A stretch of 64,000 nt of DNA. It comes from Ferribacterium limneticum. GTDB taxonomy: Bacteria; Pseudomonadota; Gammaproteobacteria; Burkholderiales; Rhodocyclaceae. The notes below the pieces were generated by a model. It was given only the letters and a program-made list of their open reading frames with translations. It had not been told where the DNA came from and searched no databases. Each line of letters starts with the position of its first letter. The stretch's first letter is position 1. This document shows positions 50,408-61,103 of the stretch, one piece after another. The position numbers and the translations under genes are program-made. Location of the stretch: contig NZ_CP075190.1 in NCBI RefSeq assembly GCF_020510585.1, positions 4,090,001 to 4,154,000 of the forward strand. Reading direction: 5' to 3'.

Positions 50408-51160
50408 TTATCCCAGGTAGTGCTTGGCGTAACGGCCGGAAACTTTGGCCATCGGCATCAAAATTGGCAAATCGGCCGTGTTGAAATCAGGATCCCAAGC
50501 CGGCTCACCGCAGATCCAGGCCCCGGCGCGCAGGTAACCCTTGATCAATGGTGGCGTTTCGGCCGGAAAATCCTGCTGCAAGGCAGCCAAGGGCAGCGGA
50601 CAGCGCGGAAAAACGCGGTACTCCTGCGGCCCGAGGTGATCGGCTGCCAGACGATTATACAAGCTGGCCGCCGCGTGGCCGCCATCGGCCATGCTGATCG
50701 AGGCACAGCCCATCAGATAGTCGTAGCTGTTCTCGATCATGAAATTGGCTAGGCCCGACCACAGCAAGGTAATCGTCGCGCCGGTCCGGTAATCCGGATG
50801 AACGCAGGAACGGCCAATCTCGACCAGCCGCGAACGCAGATGCTGCAGGCGGGTCAGGTCGAATTCGTTTTCGGAGTAATAGCCGACCTGGCGGGCATTT
50901 TCCGGCGTCAGGATGCGGTAGGTACCAACGATTTCGCTGGTCTGCGTATCTCGGACGACGAGATGCTGGCAATACGGATCGTAAATATCATGGTCGACGC
51001 CGGGGATGCGGCTCGGCAGGTTGGCGCCCATTTCACCGGCAAAAACGCGGTAGCGCAGACGCTGCGCGTCGAGGATATCGCTCTGGCTGCGGGCGAAGCC
51101 GACAGCCAGACTCTTCTTTTCGGGACGGCTGCGACCAGCCGCCTTATGGATATTTTCCAT
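50408..51160 (-). CDS. olsB: OlsB-like ornithine N-acyltransferase (GNAT/hemolysin-like)
   Basis: The 250-residue protein belongs to the ACP-dependent N-acyltransferase family that makes lyso-ornithine lipid: LDAQRLRYRVFAGEMGANLP, GVDHDIYDPYCQHLVVRD, IVGTYRILTPENA, EIGRSCVHPDYRTGATITLL and IKGYLRAGAWICGEPAWDPD. The start MENIHKAAGRSRPEK (51160) follows GGAGAACAAAG. That ribosome binding site is one arm of a perfect inverted repeat. The next gene is the acyltransferase partner. Confidence 0.88.
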   Translation of the reverse strand: MENIHKAAGRSRPEKKSLAVGFARSQSDILDAQRLRYRVFAGEMGANLPSRIPGVDHDIYDPYCQHLVVRDTQTSEIVGTYRILTPENARQVGYYSENEFDLTRLQHLRSRLVEIGRSCVHPDYRTGATITLLWSGLANFMIENSYDYLMGCASISMADGGHAAASLYNRLAADHLGPQEYRVFPRCPLPLAALQQDFPAETPPLIKGYLRAGAWICGEPAWDPDFNTADLPILMPMAKVSGRYAKHYLG

Positions 51161-51162
51161 CT

Positions 51163-51190
51163 TTGTTCTCCTTGTATTCGTGGAGAACAA
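51163..51190 (-). promoter_or_regulatory. Inverted repeat covering the olsB ribosome binding site
   Basis: On the minus strand TTGTTCTCC (51190-51182), a 10-base loop, then GGAGAACAA (51171-51163) just before the ATG. The 9-bp stem would hide the Shine-Dalgarno GGAG, so translation could be switched by temperature, a ligand or a small RNA. A protein-binding palindrome is the alternative. Confidence 0.5.
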
Positions 51191-51255
51191 GTCTGGACGA
51201 GCGTTGTTACATGCACTTTGCCCGAAGATGACAGCGATATTTCATCGCCACCCGG

Positions 51256-52188
51256 TTACCAGGGCTGCGCGCCGAAAGCCTTGTGATAACGCTCGGCGAT
51301 TTCCTCACGGCTCGGCTGGTGATTCTGGCCACCGCGATGAGCGATCTTGATGGCGCCCATTACCGCGGCCAGACGGCCCGTCGTCAGCCAGTCGAAACCG
51401 TTGGCGATACCGTACAGCAGGCCCGAACGATAGGCGTCGCCACAGCCGGTCGGATCAAGGATTTCATCGGCCGCGACGCAGGGAATGTCGTGACGCACAC
51501 CATCGGCGTAAATCTCGGAGCCCTCACCGCCACGTGTCACGATCAGCGCCTTCAGGCTGCCAGCCAGTTGCTCCAGACTACGCCCGGTGCGATCAGACAG
51601 CAGCTTGGCTTCGTAGTCGTTGAAACAGGCGTAGTCGGCCAGTTCGATGAAATCGAGCAGTTCGTCACCATTGAACATCGGCAACCCCTGGCCCGGATCG
51701 AAGATGAATGGCACTCTGGAATCAGCGAAGTCACGGGCGTGCTGCATCATGCCCTCGCGGCCGTCCGGAGCGACGATACCGAGCCGGGCATTGGCGTTCT
51801 CGACCTTGTTGAGGTGCGAAAAACTCATCGCGCCCGGATGGAAGGCGGTGATCTGGTTATCGTCGAGGTCGGTCGTGATGAAAGCCTGCGCCGTGAAGCT
51901 GCCGCTGACCTGACGAACATGAGTGCGCGCCAGACCAAGCTTGTCGAGGCGATCAAGGTACGGTGCCGCATCGTCACCAACGGTAGCCATGATCATCGGC
52001 TCACCGCCGAGCAACATCAGGTTGTAGGCGATATTGCCGGCACAGCCGCCAAACTCGCGGCGCATCTCGGGCACCAGAAAGGCGACGTTCAGGATGTGAA
52101 TCTGCTCGGGCAGGATGTGATTCTTGAAGCGGTCCGGAAAGACCATGATGTTGTCGAAGGCCAGAGAACCACAAATAAGTGTTGTCAT
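51256..52188 (-). CDS. PfkB family sugar/nucleoside kinase
   Basis: The 310-residue ribokinase-fold kinase starts MTTLICGSLAFDNIMVFPDR, has the PfkB motif 1 region REFGGCAGNIAYNLMLLGGE and motif 2 ILDPTGCGDAYRSGLLYGIA with the catalytic Asp. Family members in betaproteobacteria are often annotated as adenosine kinase; the substrate cannot be fixed from sequence. It stands between the ols genes and the zinc-ribbon gene. Confidence 0.85.
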   Translation of the reverse strand: MTTLICGSLAFDNIMVFPDRFKNHILPEQIHILNVAFLVPEMRREFGGCAGNIAYNLMLLGGEPMIMATVGDDAAPYLDRLDKLGLARTHVRQVSGSFTAQAFITTDLDDNQITAFHPGAMSFSHLNKVENANARLGIVAPDGREGMMQHARDFADSRVPFIFDPGQGLPMFNGDELLDFIELADYACFNDYEAKLLSDRTGRSLEQLAGSLKALIVTRGGEGSEIYADGVRHDIPCVAADEILDPTGCGDAYRSGLLYGIANGFDWLTTGRLAAVMGAIKIAHRGGQNHQPSREEIAERYHKAFGAQPW

Positions 52189-52194
52189 GTCAGA

Positions 52195-53337
52195 TCAGGG
52201 ATAAAAGATGTAAAGACGGTAACCGGAGGCGCCGCTCTCCTTGGCCTCGATCCACAGCTTGACGGCCATTTCGCCGTTGGCCGGGAAGGTGTCGGAGGTC
52301 GTGCCGGGTGGCAGGTAATCGGCAGCAAACATGACGCGTCGGGAAACCACGGCATCGTTGGTATCGGTCAGGCTCAATTCCAGTGCCGGCCAGGCCTGGG
52401 CGTAGCCTGCGCGGTTTTTCAGCGTGGCTTGCAGTACGAACAGGCCACGGGCGTTATCAGACTGCAGATCAGATGTTTCAATCGACACCAGCGCTGCATT
52501 CCGCGGCAAGGGAATGTCCACCGCAGCTAGTTCGTACAGCCCAACAACGCCGGGGAAGCGCAGCACGATGTCAGTACGGAAGTAGTACAGCCATTGGCTG
52601 AGCAGGCCAACGAACAGCAAAATCGCGACAAGAACGAAGGGCCAGACCGCCCGGTGATTCGATTCACTCTCGAAGCCGCCCAACCCGTCGCTGGCCAAGG
52701 TCCCTGCCGACCAGCGGTTGAAGGAGCCCGAGTCGATCAGTTCGCGCGCCGCCACCAGCCCGGCCTGACGCGCTGCCTGCGTCGATTCCTCGGGAGACTC
52801 AACGAGAGGCTCTTCAAGCGGCGCCTGAATCGGGTCCGCTTCCGCTACTAGCGGAGCCTCGGACAGTTCAGCAGCAACGAACGGAGAATCCTCCGGTGCA
52901 GCACTGTCAGGCTGTTCGGGCTGTTCGGGCTGTTCGGGCTGTTCGGGCTGTTCGGGCTGTTCGGGCTGTTCGGGCTGTTCGGGCTGTTCTAGCTGTTCGC
53001 CGACTGAAGGCTCGACAAACAGCTCTTCAAAAACTTCGGGCGGCAAATGCAAATCTTCGGCCAAGTCGGCAACCGCCATTACCGGTTCGACGGTCGGCAC
53101 CTCAATTCTCTGTCCCTCGAAAGGAACATCATCCCCCGGGGAAGCTGGTTCGCCTCGCGGAATAGCCGCCTCGACAACTGGCATCTCGATCAACGGCTCA
53201 TGCGCCTCGCTGACCAGTTCGTCAAAGGCATTGAAAACGGCCTGACAGTTCCCGCAGCGAACCTTGCCCGCCCTCAGCCGCAACTGCTCGGTCGTCACAC
53301 GGAAAACCGTGGTACAGACCGGACAGCGCGTTCGCAT
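52195..53337 (-). CDS. Zinc-ribbon/DUF3426 single-pass membrane protein with EQP repeats
   Basis: The 380-residue protein starts with an MJ0042-type zinc ribbon (MRTRCPVCTTVFRVTTEQLR, VRCGNCQAVFNAFDELV; two CxxC pairs). An acidic Pro/Glu-rich linker with eight EQP units follows (residues about 118-145), then one membrane helix near residue 242 (VWPFVLVAILLFVGLLSQWL) and a DUF3426 domain (ETSDLQSDNARGLFVLQATL; LPPGTTSDTFPANGEMAVKL). The ATG shares a base with the prmA stop (TGATG), a common betaproteobacterial pairing. Function is unknown. Confidence 0.87.
   Translation of the reverse strand: MRTRCPVCTTVFRVTTEQLRLRAGKVRCGNCQAVFNAFDELVSEAHEPLIEMPVVEAAIPRGEPASPGDDVPFEGQRIEVPTVEPVMAVADLAEDLHLPPEVFEELFVEPSVGEQLEQPEQPEQPEQPEQPEQPEQPEQPEQPDSAAPEDSPFVAAELSEAPLVAEADPIQAPLEEPLVESPEESTQAARQAGLVAARELIDSGSFNRWSAGTLASDGLGGFESESNHRAVWPFVLVAILLFVGLLSQWLYYFRTDIVLRFPGVVGLYELAAVDIPLPRNAALVSIETSDLQSDNARGLFVLQATLKNRAGYAQAWPALELSLTDTNDAVVSRRVMFAADYLPPGTTSDTFPANGEMAVKLWIEAKESGASGYRLYIFYP
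52912..53001 (-). repeat. 9-bp tandem repeat coding for EQP
   Basis: CTGTTCGGG is repeated eight times without error (52912-52983), followed by two changed units (CTGTTCTAG, CTGTTCGCC). On the coding strand each unit gives Glu-Gln-Pro. Unit length is a multiple of three, so slippage changes length without frameshift. Confidence 0.95.
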
Positions 53338-54227
53338 CAAGGCTTGCTTCCTTCCAGACACACCCAGTCTTCGCGCGTATCGGCCACCTGCATCGGCAGC
53401 CATTGGGCGTAGATGGCGATGATTTCTTCCGCCTGCTCGCGCAGGATGCCGGACAGCGCCAGGCGACCGCCGGAACGGACATGCGCGCAGATTGCCGGGG
53501 CCAGAACGCGAAGCGGATTGGAAAGGATATTAGCCACGACAACATCATACTCGCCAGCGACCGGCATTGCCGAATCGGCGAACAGCGCGACCACGCCATT
53601 GCGCTCGGCGTTCGAGTGGGCCGCCTCAACCGCCAGCGGATCAATATCAACGCCAGCAACGCGACCAGCCCCGAGACGAGCCGCCGCAATGGCCAGAATG
53701 CCGGAACCGCAGCCATAATCGAGCACGGTGCAACCTTCGGAAACATTGCGCTCCAGCCACTCCAGACAGAGCCGGGTGGTTGGATGCGAGCCGGTGCCGA
53801 AAGCCATTCCCGGGTCGAGAATCAGATTGACCGCCGCCGGGTCCGGCGTTTCGTGCCACGAGGGGACGATCCACAGGCGCTCCGAAACACGGATGGGGTC
53901 AAACTGGGACTGGGTCAGCTGCACCCAGTTCTGTTCTTCCACCGTCTCGACCGTGTAGGCCGGCGCTTCGCTCAGGCCGATGGCCGAAGTTGCCACGCCG
54001 AGCAGAGCATCGATATCGGCATCCGGCTCAAGCAGGGCGACGATACGCGAATGCGTCCAGCCCGAACTCGGCACCGAGCCCGGCTCACCGAAGAGCGGTT
54101 GCTCGTCCGGCGTGCCGGCATCGGCATCCTCGATGCTGGCCGACAGCGCGCCTGCTTCAAGCAGGGCATCGCAGATCGGCTCGGCATGCGACGCATCGGT
54201 CAGGAAACTGACACTTTGCCAGGCCAT
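53337..54227 (-). CDS. prmA: Ribosomal protein L11 methyltransferase
   Basis: The 296-residue SAM methyltransferase trimethylates L11. It has VNLILDPGMAFGTGSHPTTR, motif I VLDYGCGSGILAIAAARLGA, GVDIDPLAVEAAHSNAERNG and VVANILSNPLRVLAPAI with the NIL catalytic-site motif. It lies 3 bases after accC and overlaps the DUF3426 gene by one base. Confidence 0.96.
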   Translation of the reverse strand: MAWQSVSFLTDASHAEPICDALLEAGALSASIEDADAGTPDEQPLFGEPGSVPSSGWTHSRIVALLEPDADIDALLGVATSAIGLSEAPAYTVETVEEQNWVQLTQSQFDPIRVSERLWIVPSWHETPDPAAVNLILDPGMAFGTGSHPTTRLCLEWLERNVSEGCTVLDYGCGSGILAIAAARLGAGRVAGVDIDPLAVEAAHSNAERNGVVALFADSAMPVAGEYDVVVANILSNPLRVLAPAICAHVRSGGRLALSGILREQAEEIIAIYAQWLPMQVADTREDWVCLEGSKP

Positions 54228-54230
54228 CGC

Positions 54231-55589
<1,359 letters not shown>

Positions 55590-55596
55590 GGCCATA

Positions 55597-56055
55597 TCAG
55601 CCAATCACATAAAGCGGCTCACCGAATTCCACCGGCTCGCCATTCTCGACCAGGATGGCCTTGACCACGCCCGAAGCATCGGCTTCGATTTCGTTGAGCA
55701 GCTTCATGGCTTCGATGATGCACAGCGTTTCGCCCTGCTTTACGGTCTGGCCGATCTGCACGAATGCTTCGGCACCCGGCGACGGCGAGCGGTAGAAAGT
55801 GCCGACCATTGGCGACTTGACGATATGGCCTTCGGGCAATTCGTCCTCGTCATCAAGGCTGACCGCAGAAGCGGCCGGAGCAGCGCCCGGCGCCGGCATG
55901 CCAACCGGCATGGCGTATTGCTGCATCATCGGCTGGGCCGGCATGGCGTAATGCTTGGCGATGCGAACCTTTTCTTCGCCCTCCGTCACTTCCAGCTCTG
56001 AAATGCCGGATTCCTGTACGAGGTCGATAAGTTTCTTGAGTTTACGCAGATCCAT
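55597..56055 (-). CDS. accB: Biotin carboxyl carrier protein
   Basis: The 152-residue carrier starts [20 protein letters not shown] after an AGGGAG ribosome binding site, has an Ala/Pro/Met-rich linker and a C-terminal biotinyl domain with the biotinylated lysine in [14 protein letters not shown] near residue 118. An in-frame extension upstream overlaps aroQ and is rejected. Confidence 0.97.
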   Translation of the reverse strand: MDLRKLKKLIDLVQESGISELEVTEGEEKVRIAKHYAMPAQPMMQQYAMPVGMPAPGAAPAASAVSLDDEDELPEGHIVKSPMVGTFYRSPSPGAEAFVQIGQTVKQGETLCIIEAMKLLNEIEADASGVVKAILVENGEPVEFGEPLYVIG

Positions 56056-56110
56056 GGAGACTCCCTTCTGTGTTGCGCCCGTCGGGCACAAGTGTCCGGC
56101 CGGAACCGGA

Positions 56111-56590
56111 CTATTCAATATTAAGCTTGTTAAGCAGATATTCGAGGGCTAGCAGGTAGCCCTCATGACCCAGCCCGCAGATGACACCGATGGCCAGGTC
56201 CGAAAAATACGAGTGATGGCGGAACGGTTCCCGCGCATGCACATTGGAAAGATGCACTTCGACGAACGGAATCGCCACCGCCGCGATGGCGTCGCGCAGG
56301 GCCACGCTGGTATGCGTGTACGCTGCGGGATTGATGATGATGGCGCGGACACCCTGTTCGCGAGCAGCATGGATGCGCTCGATCAGCGCACCTTCATGGT
56401 TACTCTGGAACGCCTCCAGCTCGACACCGGCCGTTTCGGCCATGCGTGCCAGCGACATGTTGATGTCCGACAGGGTTACCCGGCCATAATGTTCCGGTTC
56501 ACGTGTGCCAAGCAGGTTCAGATTCGGCCCGTGGATGACTAGGACACGAGGCTTTTCGACCGGCTTGGAAGCAGTTTTTCGCTTCGTCAT
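56111..56590 (-). CDS. aroQ: Type II 3-dehydroquinate dehydratase
   Basis: The 159-residue enzyme dehydrates 3-dehydroquinate in the shikimate pathway. Motifs are [19 protein letters not shown] (catalytic Tyr), [35 protein letters not shown] and [20 protein letters not shown]. The N-terminus has about 13 extra Lys/Arg-rich residues ([12 protein letters not shown]). The aroQ-accB-accC order is widespread in proteobacteria. Confidence 0.96.
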   Translation of the reverse strand: MTKRKTASKPVEKPRVLVIHGPNLNLLGTREPEHYGRVTLSDINMSLARMAETAGVELEAFQSNHEGALIERIHAAREQGVRAIIINPAAYTHTSVALRDAIAAVAIPFVEVHLSNVHAREPFRHHSYFSDLAIGVICGLGHEGYLLALEYLLNKLNIE

Positions 56591-56629
56591 AGCTGCAAGT
56601 TTGCCGCAAATGGCTGCAACTTGTCTAGT

Positions 56630-57220
56630 CTATTCCTTTAGTAAGGCACGCAGGGCATCGGCCCGGATACGCTCGTGCGGACGGCCATCGTGATGTTTCA
56701 GACTGACTCGCTCCATGTTCGGCGGCAGAATGATCAGGTCCGCATCGGCCGTGTCGGTTTCCATGCGCAGCACGGCCTCGACCCGTTCATTCCGCGATTC
56801 TACATGCGAGACGTCGATGGCGCGATTGAGCAGGAAGATCTCGACCTCCTTGGCGCTATCGGCGAAGAGCAGGATATCGATGTGCGAATGCTCGCCCGCC
56901 GTGCCATCGAGCACCGAGCCGGTCAGGTAGGGATTGAAATCAGCCAGCAAATCAAGCAGTTCGAGGGCTGTATGGCGCATCAGCCCGATCATTTCCTCAT
57001 GCTCTTCGCCCTGATACAGACTGCGATAGGCGCGCAGTTCGGCCTCAACCTCGGCGTTGTCCGGCAAGGCGGTATTTTCGGGCAATCCTAGCTGGCGGGC
57101 CGCCTTCTTTTTTGCGTGGTGGTAGTCGGAAATGCCGTCCTCCGCCATCAGGCGCGCGGCGGCGCTGGCGATGCTGGCCCGATTGCCGGGGCTCGTACGT
57201 AGCCGTTCATGACGGGCCAT
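56630..57220 (-). CDS. Uncharacterised protein with degenerate nucleotidyltransferase-like motif
   Basis: The 196-residue protein starts MARHERLRTSPGNRASIASA. The first half is helical and basic (DYHHAKKKAARQLGLPE). Near residue 98 NPYLTGSVLDGTAGEHSHID resembles the GS-x(9-13)-D signature of the nucleotidyltransferase superfamily, but the second acidic residue of the usual D-x-D is a leucine (IDILLF). A later aspartate (DTADADLIILPP) could complete a site. I do not recognise a named family. It diverges from mpl. Confidence 0.7.
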   Translation of the reverse strand: MARHERLRTSPGNRASIASAAARLMAEDGISDYHHAKKKAARQLGLPENTALPDNAEVEAELRAYRSLYQGEEHEEMIGLMRHTALELLDLLADFNPYLTGSVLDGTAGEHSHIDILLFADSAKEVEIFLLNRAIDVSHVESRNERVEAVLRMETDTADADLIILPPNMERVSLKHHDGRPHERIRADALRALLKE

Positions 57221-57270
57221 GGTGACTCGATCAAGGTAAAATCGTCCCCATTCTAACGGCTCGAACTGAA

Positions 57271-58617
57271 ATGCACATTCACATTCTCGGCATCTGCGGC
57301 ACTTTCATGGGCGGCGTTGCCCAATTGGCGGTCGATTCCGGCCACAAGGTCACCGGCTGCGACGCCAACGTCTATCCGCCGATGAGCGACCAGTTGCGCG
57401 GCGCCGGCATCGAATTGATTGAAGGTTTCGACGCCGAGCAACTGAAGCTGGCGCCGGATGTCTTCGTGATCGGTAACGCCATTTCGCGCGGTAATCCGCT
57501 GCTCGAAGCCATTCTCGACAAAGGCCTGCCCTATGTTTCCGGGCCGCAATGGCTGGCCGAGAACCTGCTGCAAGGCCGCTGGGTACTCGGTGTCGCCGGC
57601 ACCCACGGCAAGACGACGACGGCCTCGATGCTGGCCTGGATACTCGAGGCGGCCAACATGGATCCCGGCTTCCTAATCGGCGGCGTGCCGCTGAACTTTG
57701 GCGTCTCCGCCCGGCTCGGCGGCACGCCGTTCTTCGTCATCGAGGCTGACGAATACGACACGGCGTTCTGCGACAAGCGTTCCAAGTTCGTCCATTACCG
57801 GCCGCGGACGGTCGTTCTGAACAATCTCGAATTCGATCACGCCGACATTTTCAGCGATCTTGCCGCGATCGAGACACAATTTCATCACCTCATTCGCACT
57901 CTGCCGCAGTCCGGGCTGATCGTTTCAAATGCTGCCGAGGCCAGCCTGGATCGCGTTTTGCAGCGTGGTTGCTGGACGCCGATCGAGCGTTTCAACGCCC
58001 CGGACGGCTATTGCGTGACGGGTGACGATGCCCGCGGCGAGCTGGTTTTACACTCGCCCGATGGCAAGGTTCGGCGCACTGTCTGGGGGCTTTCCGGCGA
58101 CCACAACCGGGCCAACGCCTGCGCCGCGCTACTTGCCGCCCGCCATGTCGGCGTGCCGCTTGAACAGGGGCTGGATGCGCTGTCGCGCTTCGAGAATGTC
58201 AAACGGCGTATGGAAGTGCGCGGCGAAGTGCGCGGCGTAACGGTTTACGACGATTTCGCGCATCATCCGACGGCCATCGCGACGACGGTTGCCGGCCTGC
58301 GTCGCAAGGTCGGCAAGGCCCGCATTCTGGCCGTGCTCGAACCGCGTTCGAACACCATGAAACTGGGCACGATGAAAGCGCAGTTGCCGGACAGCCTGCG
58401 CGAAGTCGATATGGCTTTCTGCTACGCCGGCAATCTGGGCTGGGATGCCCGCGAGGCGCTGGCGCCGATGGGCGAGCGCGCTGTCGTCGAAGACGACCTA
58501 GCCCGACTGGTCGACCAGATCGTCATCGCTGCGCAACCGGGCGACCACATCCTGGTCATGAGCAACGGCGGCTTTGGCGGCATTCACGGCAAGATACTGG
58601 CTGGTTTGACGGAGTAA
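57271..58617 (+). CDS. mpl: UDP-N-acetylmuramate:L-Ala-gamma-D-Glu-meso-Dap ligase
   Basis: The 448-residue Mur ligase recycles the murein tripeptide. It has MHIHILGICGTFMGGVAQLA, the P-loop GVAGTHGKTTTASMLAWILE near residue 110, IEADEYDTAFCDKRSKFVHY and YDDFAHHPTAIATTVAGLRR. It lies with a palindromic region and repeat copy K at its 3' end, convergent with the malic enzyme gene. Confidence 0.96.
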   Translation: MHIHILGICGTFMGGVAQLAVDSGHKVTGCDANVYPPMSDQLRGAGIELIEGFDAEQLKLAPDVFVIGNAISRGNPLLEAILDKGLPYVSGPQWLAENLLQGRWVLGVAGTHGKTTTASMLAWILEAANMDPGFLIGGVPLNFGVSARLGGTPFFVIEADEYDTAFCDKRSKFVHYRPRTVVLNNLEFDHADIFSDLAAIETQFHHLIRTLPQSGLIVSNAAEASLDRVLQRGCWTPIERFNAPDGYCVTGDDARGELVLHSPDGKVRRTVWGLSGDHNRANACAALLAARHVGVPLEQGLDALSRFENVKRRMEVRGEVRGVTVYDDFAHHPTAIATTVAGLRRKVGKARILAVLEPRSNTMKLGTMKAQLPDSLREVDMAFCYAGNLGWDAREALAPMGERAVVEDDLARLVDQIVIAAQPGDHILVMSNGGFGGIHGKILAGLTE

Positions 58618-58636
58618 AAACCGGAGAACCATATTT

Positions 58637-58690
58637 CCACGGTCAATTGGGGCTTGCTACGGTCAACCGGAAAAAAGGGCCAAAAATGAA
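58637..58690 (-). repeat. Repeat copy K: double core
   Basis: On the plus strand CCACGGTCAATTGG (one degenerate core, 58637-58650), then GGCTTG, CTACGGTCAACCGG (58657-58670), AAAAAAGGGCCAAAAATGAA. The two-core layout with GCTTG spacer is the same as in copy D. Confidence 0.9.
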
Positions 58691-58725
58691 AAAGGCGCGG
58701 CGAGGTTTCCCTCCCACGCCTTTTT
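58689..58725. terminator. Bidirectional intrinsic terminator between mpl and maeB
   Basis: AAAAAGGCG and CGCCTTTTT form a 9-bp outer stem with an inner GAGG/CCTC stem. T-runs are present on both strands. The plus-strand arm starts at the end of repeat copy K. Confidence 0.8.
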
Positions 58726-58737
58726 GTTGCGCCGGAT

Positions 58738-61014
58738 TTAGCGTTCCATCGATTCCACAACAGCCAGCGCGGTCATGTTAACCAGGCGACGTACGGTGGC
58801 CGTCGAGGTCAGGACATGCACGGGACGCGCTGCGCCGAGCAGGATGGGGCCGATGGTGACGCCTTCGCCACCGGTCATCTTGATCAGGTTGTAGGAGATG
58901 TTGGCCGCGTCGATGTTGGGCATGACCAGCAGATTGGCCTCGCCCTTGAGCGGCGAATCCGGGTTGGCGGCGCGGCGCAGATCTTCGTTAAGCGCCGAGT
59001 CGCCATGCATTTCGCCATCCACTTCCAGCTCGCCAGCCGACATGGCCGAGACCAGCCCGGCCGCGACGCTCATCTTGCGCGCCGACTCGGAGTTGGCGGA
59101 ACCGAAATTGGAATGTGACAGAAGTGCGACCTTCGGATGGCTGCCGAAACGCTTGACCTGCTCGGCCGCCATCAATGTCATTTCAGCGATTTCCTGGGCG
59201 TTCGGGTTTTCGTTCACATGCGTGTCGCAGATGAACAGCGAACGGCCCGGCAGCATCAGGTAATTCATCGCGGCCAGCGTGCTGACACCGGTGCGCTTGC
59301 CGATGATCTGGCTGATCACGCCGAGGTGATGGCTGTACTGGCCGGTCATGCCGCAGATCATGCCATCGGCGTAGCCGAGCTTGAGCAGCATGGCGCCGAT
59401 CACCGTCGGCTTGCGGTGCATGGCTTCCTTGGCGATGGCCGGGGTGATGCCCTGACGCGCCATCAACTTGTGATAGGCAGTCCAGCATTCGCGGTAACGC
59501 TCGTCGGATTCCGGATTGACGATGTCGAAATCGACGCCCGACTTGATGCGCAGCTTGGCCTTTTCGAGACGATGCTCGATGACGCCCGGACGGCCGATCA
59601 GGATCGGACGCGCGAACTTTTCTTCGATGACCACCTGGGCGGCGCGCAGCACGCGCTCGTCTTCACCCTCGGCGAAGATGATCCGCTTGCCCTTGGCCTG
59701 ACGGGCGGCCTGGAAGATGGCGCGCATGCCGACGCCGGTGTGATAGACAAACTCGGACAGCTTGGCGCGATAGGCGACCCAGTCGGTGATCGGACGCGTC
59801 GCGACACCGGAGTCCATGGCGGCCAGAGCAACGGCCGGCGCGATCTTGACGATCAGGCGCGGATCGAACGGAGTCGGAATCAGGTATTCCGGGCCGAAAG
59901 TCAGGTCGCGGCCGGGGTAGGCCATGGCCACTTCGTCGGTCGCCTCGGCTTCAGCCAGTTCGGCGATGGCGCGCACGGAAGCCAGCTTCATCTCTTCGGT
60001 AATACGGGTGGCGCCGACATCGAGCGCGCCACGGAAAATGAAGGGGAAGCAGAGGACGTTGTTGACCTGGTTCACGTAGTCGGAACGGCCGGTGGCGATG
60101 ATCGCGTCCGGGCGGACTTCCTTGACCAGTTCCGGCATGATTTCCGGGGTCGGGTTGGCCAGCGCGAAGACCATCGGCTTGTCGGCCATGTTGACGACCA
60201 TGTCCTGCTTGACGACACCGGCGGCGGAGAGACCGAGGAAGATATCGGCGCCGACCAGCGCCTCGCCCAGCGTACGCTTCTCGGTGTTCTGGGCGTAGCG
60301 GGCCTTGGTCTCGTCCATCCCGCCTGGGCGACCGACGTAGATGACGCCCTTGGAGTCGCAAATGGTGATGTTCTCGCGCTTGACGCCGAGATCGCACCAC
60401 AGGTTCACACAGGAGATGGCAGCCGCACCGGCGCCGGAAACGACGACTTTGACCTCGTCAATTTTCTTGCCGACGACCTTCAGGCCGTTGAGCATGGCGG
60501 CGCCCGAAATGATCGCGGTACCGTGCTGGTCATCGTGGAAGACCGGAATATTCATCCGCGCCTTGAGCTTCTCTTCGATGTAGAAGCATTCCGGCGCCTT
60601 GATGTCCTCGAGGTTGATGCCGCCGAGCGTCGGTTCGAGGGCGGCAATCATGTCGATCAGCTTATCCGGGTCGTTCTCGGCCAGTTCGATGTCGAAGACG
60701 TCAATACCGGCGAATTTCTTGAACAGGCAACCCTTGCCTTCCATGACCGGCTTGGAAGCCAGCGGGCCGATATTGCCGAGGCCGAGCACGGCGGTGCCGT
60801 TGGTCACGACGCCAACCAGATTGGCGCGCGAGGTGTACCAGGCAGCCGTCGCCGGATCTTCGACGATCGCATCGCAGGCGGCAGCAACACCCGGAGAGTA
60901 GGCCAGCGCGAGGTCGCGCTGATTGGTCAGGCCCTTGGTCGGGCGGACTGAAATCTTGCCCGGGGTGGGCCAGCGATGGTATTCGAGAGCGGCTTCGCGC
61001 AGATCCTTTTCCAC
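58738..61014 (-). CDS. maeB: NADP-dependent malic enzyme (malic enzyme-phosphotransacetylase fusion)
   Basis: The 758-residue protein decarboxylates malate to pyruvate. The N-terminal half is the malic enzyme ([57 protein letters not shown]). From about residue 430 it has a phosphotransacetylase-like domain ([20 protein letters not shown]) that is usually regulatory. The start is a GTG at 61014 ([15 protein letters not shown]) with AGGAGA seven bases upstream; a longer reading adds residues without a better ribosome binding site. Confidence 0.95.
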   Translation of the reverse strand: MEKDLREAALEYHRWPTPGKISVRPTKGLTNQRDLALAYSPGVAAACDAIVEDPATAAWYTSRANLVGVVTNGTAVLGLGNIGPLASKPVMEGKGCLFKKFAGIDVFDIELAENDPDKLIDMIAALEPTLGGINLEDIKAPECFYIEEKLKARMNIPVFHDDQHGTAIISGAAMLNGLKVVGKKIDEVKVVVSGAGAAAISCVNLWCDLGVKRENITICDSKGVIYVGRPGGMDETKARYAQNTEKRTLGEALVGADIFLGLSAAGVVKQDMVVNMADKPMVFALANPTPEIMPELVKEVRPDAIIATGRSDYVNQVNNVLCFPFIFRGALDVGATRITEEMKLASVRAIAELAEAEATDEVAMAYPGRDLTFGPEYLIPTPFDPRLIVKIAPAVALAAMDSGVATRPITDWVAYRAKLSEFVYHTGVGMRAIFQAARQAKGKRIIFAEGEDERVLRAAQVVIEEKFARPILIGRPGVIEHRLEKAKLRIKSGVDFDIVNPESDERYRECWTAYHKLMARQGITPAIAKEAMHRKPTVIGAMLLKLGYADGMICGMTGQYSHHLGVISQIIGKRTGVSTLAAMNYLMLPGRSLFICDTHVNENPNAQEIAEMTLMAAEQVKRFGSHPKVALLSHSNFGSANSESARKMSVAAGLVSAMSAGELEVDGEMHGDSALNEDLRRAANPDSPLKGEANLLVMPNIDAANISYNLIKMTGGEGVTIGPILLGAARPVHVLTSTATVRRLVNMTALAVVESMER

Positions 61015-61103
61015 GGATTCTCCTGGGGATTTAGGTATTAGGGAAAACCCGTTAGGGTACTCCAATCGTTGCGCCGCTGGAAGCGTAATTCATAATTACA
61101 GCG

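Noticed and set aside
52912..53001. Regular short repeats as a possible CRISPR-like array
   Set aside because: Units are 9 bp with no spacers and translate to EQP within a real protein.
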